Positions 63,110-64,000 of a DNA stretch of 64,000 nt are shown here, piece by piece; the stretch's first letter is position 1, and every line of letters begins with the position of its first letter. Position numbers and translations under genes: made by a program. Location: NCBI GenBank assembly GCA_018384375.1, contig JAHAYJ010000060.1:1-64000 (forward strand), written 5' to 3'. A model generated the notes under the pieces. The model was not told the origin of the DNA, did no database searches, and worked only from the letters and a program-made list of their open reading frames with translations. Origin of the DNA: Lachnospiraceae bacterium. GTDB taxonomy: Bacteria; Bacillota; Clostridia; Lachnospirales; Lachnospiraceae.

Positions 63110-64000
63110 ATGAAAAGAAGCTTGCACGAAAGGGCTAAAGCATTTTTTATCAATATGGGACGCAAAAGCAGGATATTGAAAGGACCTGCAATTCTGGGTC
63201 TTGCTTTCAGTATGCTTTTGCACCGGATATTTGAATATTGTCGAAAAGGAACGAAACGTTTTATCTGTGCAGCGTTCGTATTGCTTTGCTTTATGGCAGG
63301 TAACAGCTTTGCTTATCCGGTGTTCCAGGAGGAAAGTGGATTTGTATCCGGGGAGGATAAGGAAAAAATGATTACTGCGGTGCCCGATTCGGATATTGTT
63401 CTTGCGGATGAACAACAGATTACCTATGATGATCTTGAAATCCTGGAGGATGAGGATGTACTTGAAGGATATGATGATGCAGAACTTCATGGAATGGAAG
63501 ATGCCGACAAATACCTTTTAGATGAAATCCTTGATGAAAAGGTTGAAGAGCAGCTTTCGGAAAATGCTGAGAGTGAAAGCGAAGGGACACAGTTATCTGA
63601 GGATGAAATAAAGGAAGAAAAAACAAAAACCGAATTTTCAAGGGATGACTGGAAGCTTGTACTGATTAATAAACAGCATCCTGTTCCGGAGAACTATGAA
63701 TTTACCTTGGGTAAAATTAAGACAATTAAAGGTGAAATGCAATGTGACGAGAGAATTATTGAGGAACTGCTGGGAATGATGCAGGCAGCAAGAGATGAAG
63801 GGGTGAACCTTGCTATCTGTTCTCCGTACAGGGACTTGAACAGGCAGGAAATTCTCTTCAACAGAAAGATAAAAGCCTATATGGAAAAGGGAATGTCCTA
63901 CATGGATGCCTATTCCCTTTCTTCTCAGGCAGTTACTGTGCCGGGGGCAAGTGAGCATCAGATCGGACTAGCCATTGATATTGTATCGGATACCTATCTT
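63110..64000 (+). CDS. VanY/M15B-type D-alanyl-D-alanine carboxypeptidase (3' end outside window)
   Basis: Open from the ATG at 63110 (AAGGGG just upstream) to the window edge, 297 codons with no stop. A basic start is followed by a hydrophobic segment (RFICAAFVLLCFMAGNSFAY, about residues 54-73) that exports or anchors the protein. A long acidic linker follows (about 85-180, rich in Asp/Glu). The catalytic domain starts near WKLVLINKQHPVP and has ICSPYRDLNRQ and the zinc motif SEHQIGLAIDI. Such enzymes trim the last D-Ala from wall pentapeptides. The final catalytic Glu/His part lies beyond the window. Acidic-linker length is unusual. Confidence 0.88.
   Translation, partial: MKRSLHERAKAFFINMGRKSRILKGPAILGLAFSMLLHRIFEYCRKGTKRFICAAFVLLCFMAGNSFAYPVFQEESGFVSGEDKEKMITAVPDSDIVLADEQQITYDDLEILEDEDVLEGYDDAELHGMEDADKYLLDEILDEKVEEQLSENAESESEGTQLSEDEIKEEKTKTEFSRDDWKLVLINKQHPVPENYEFTLGKIKTIKGEMQCDERIIEELLGMMQAARDEGVNLAICSPYRDLNRQEILFNRKIKAYMEKGMSYMDAYSLSSQAVTVPGASEHQIGLAIDIVSDTYL

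Noticed and set aside
1..64000. Prophage, transposon or defence island
   Set aside because: No integrase, transposase, phage structural or restriction genes are seen; genes are compact operons of core function with uniform codon use.

Overview
This window is a 64-kb stretch of chromosome from an anaerobic, spore-forming Firmicute, most likely of the Lachnospiraceae (Clostridia). The evidence is an [FeFe] hydrogenase, the bifurcating transhydrogenase pair nfnAB, Rex, rubrerythrin, formate-THF ligase, a class B sortase with xPxTG substrates, sporulation genes yqfC/yqfD, GGAGG ribosome-binding sites and consensus TTGACA-17-TATAAT promoters. Nearly all genes look like chromosomal core. I see no phage, integrase, transposase, CRISPR array, rRNA or tRNA gene.

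Layout. 1-2.4 kb: leuS, whose ATG is cut by the window edge by one base. 2.4-3.7 kb: three minus-strand genes of unknown role, one a tiny Cys-rich membrane protein. 3.8-5.9 kb: a single polypeptide joining an [FeFe] hydrogenase to rubredoxin and rubrerythrin, with an internal ribosome-binding site at the fusion joint. 6.0-15.9 kb: a cell-surface locus with a class B sortase carrying a long cytoplasmic extension, two large leucine-rich-repeat wall proteins with matching sorting tails, and a leaderless subtilisin-like protease. 15.9-19.3 kb: a homocitrate/isopropylmalate-synthase-family enzyme (probably Re-citrate synthase), a GntR regulator and NADP-isocitrate dehydrogenase, a likely citrate-to-2-oxoglutarate arm for glutamate synthesis. 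19.4-19.6 kb: a ~190-bp imperfect palindrome. 19.6-31.6 kb: ABC-F ATPase, rex, NAD(P)HX repair, alr, solitary mazF, a CNNM/CBS membrane protein, yebC, metY, an unknown membrane protein and a TepA-type ClpP homologue. 31.7-40.8 kb: ftsK/spoIIIE, fhs, folD, a zinc-ribbon/TPR membrane protein and nfnAB. 41-54.8 kb: a MORN-like protein, a zinc-ribbon membrane protein, rlmH, pdp, yqfC-yqfD-phoH-(HD)-ybeY, a SpoVB-like flippase, an unknown membrane-anchored protein, two flavoproteins and 5-formyl-THF cyclo-ligase. 54.9-64 kb: proA, a minus-strand polyamine uptake operon (XRE-cupin regulator, potABCD), a lactonase-family beta-propeller, aroC and a VanY-type carboxypeptidase running off the end.

Working together. 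Redox balance recurs: hydrogenase, Nfn and Rex all handle NAD(P)H and ferredoxin, and rubredoxin/rubrerythrin handles peroxide. One-carbon metabolism (fhs, folD, 5-formyl-THF cyclo-ligase) and cell-wall work (alr, sortase, VanY, flippase) are the other themes. The most unusual items are the hydrogenase-rubrerythrin fusion with an internal start, the extended sortase with its two substrates, the PgpH-like protein that has lost its HD aspartate and extracellular domain, the long palindrome at 19.43-19.62 kb, and paired operator-like palindromes around the polyamine operon. All family assignments come from recognising sequence motifs by eye; no database search was run.
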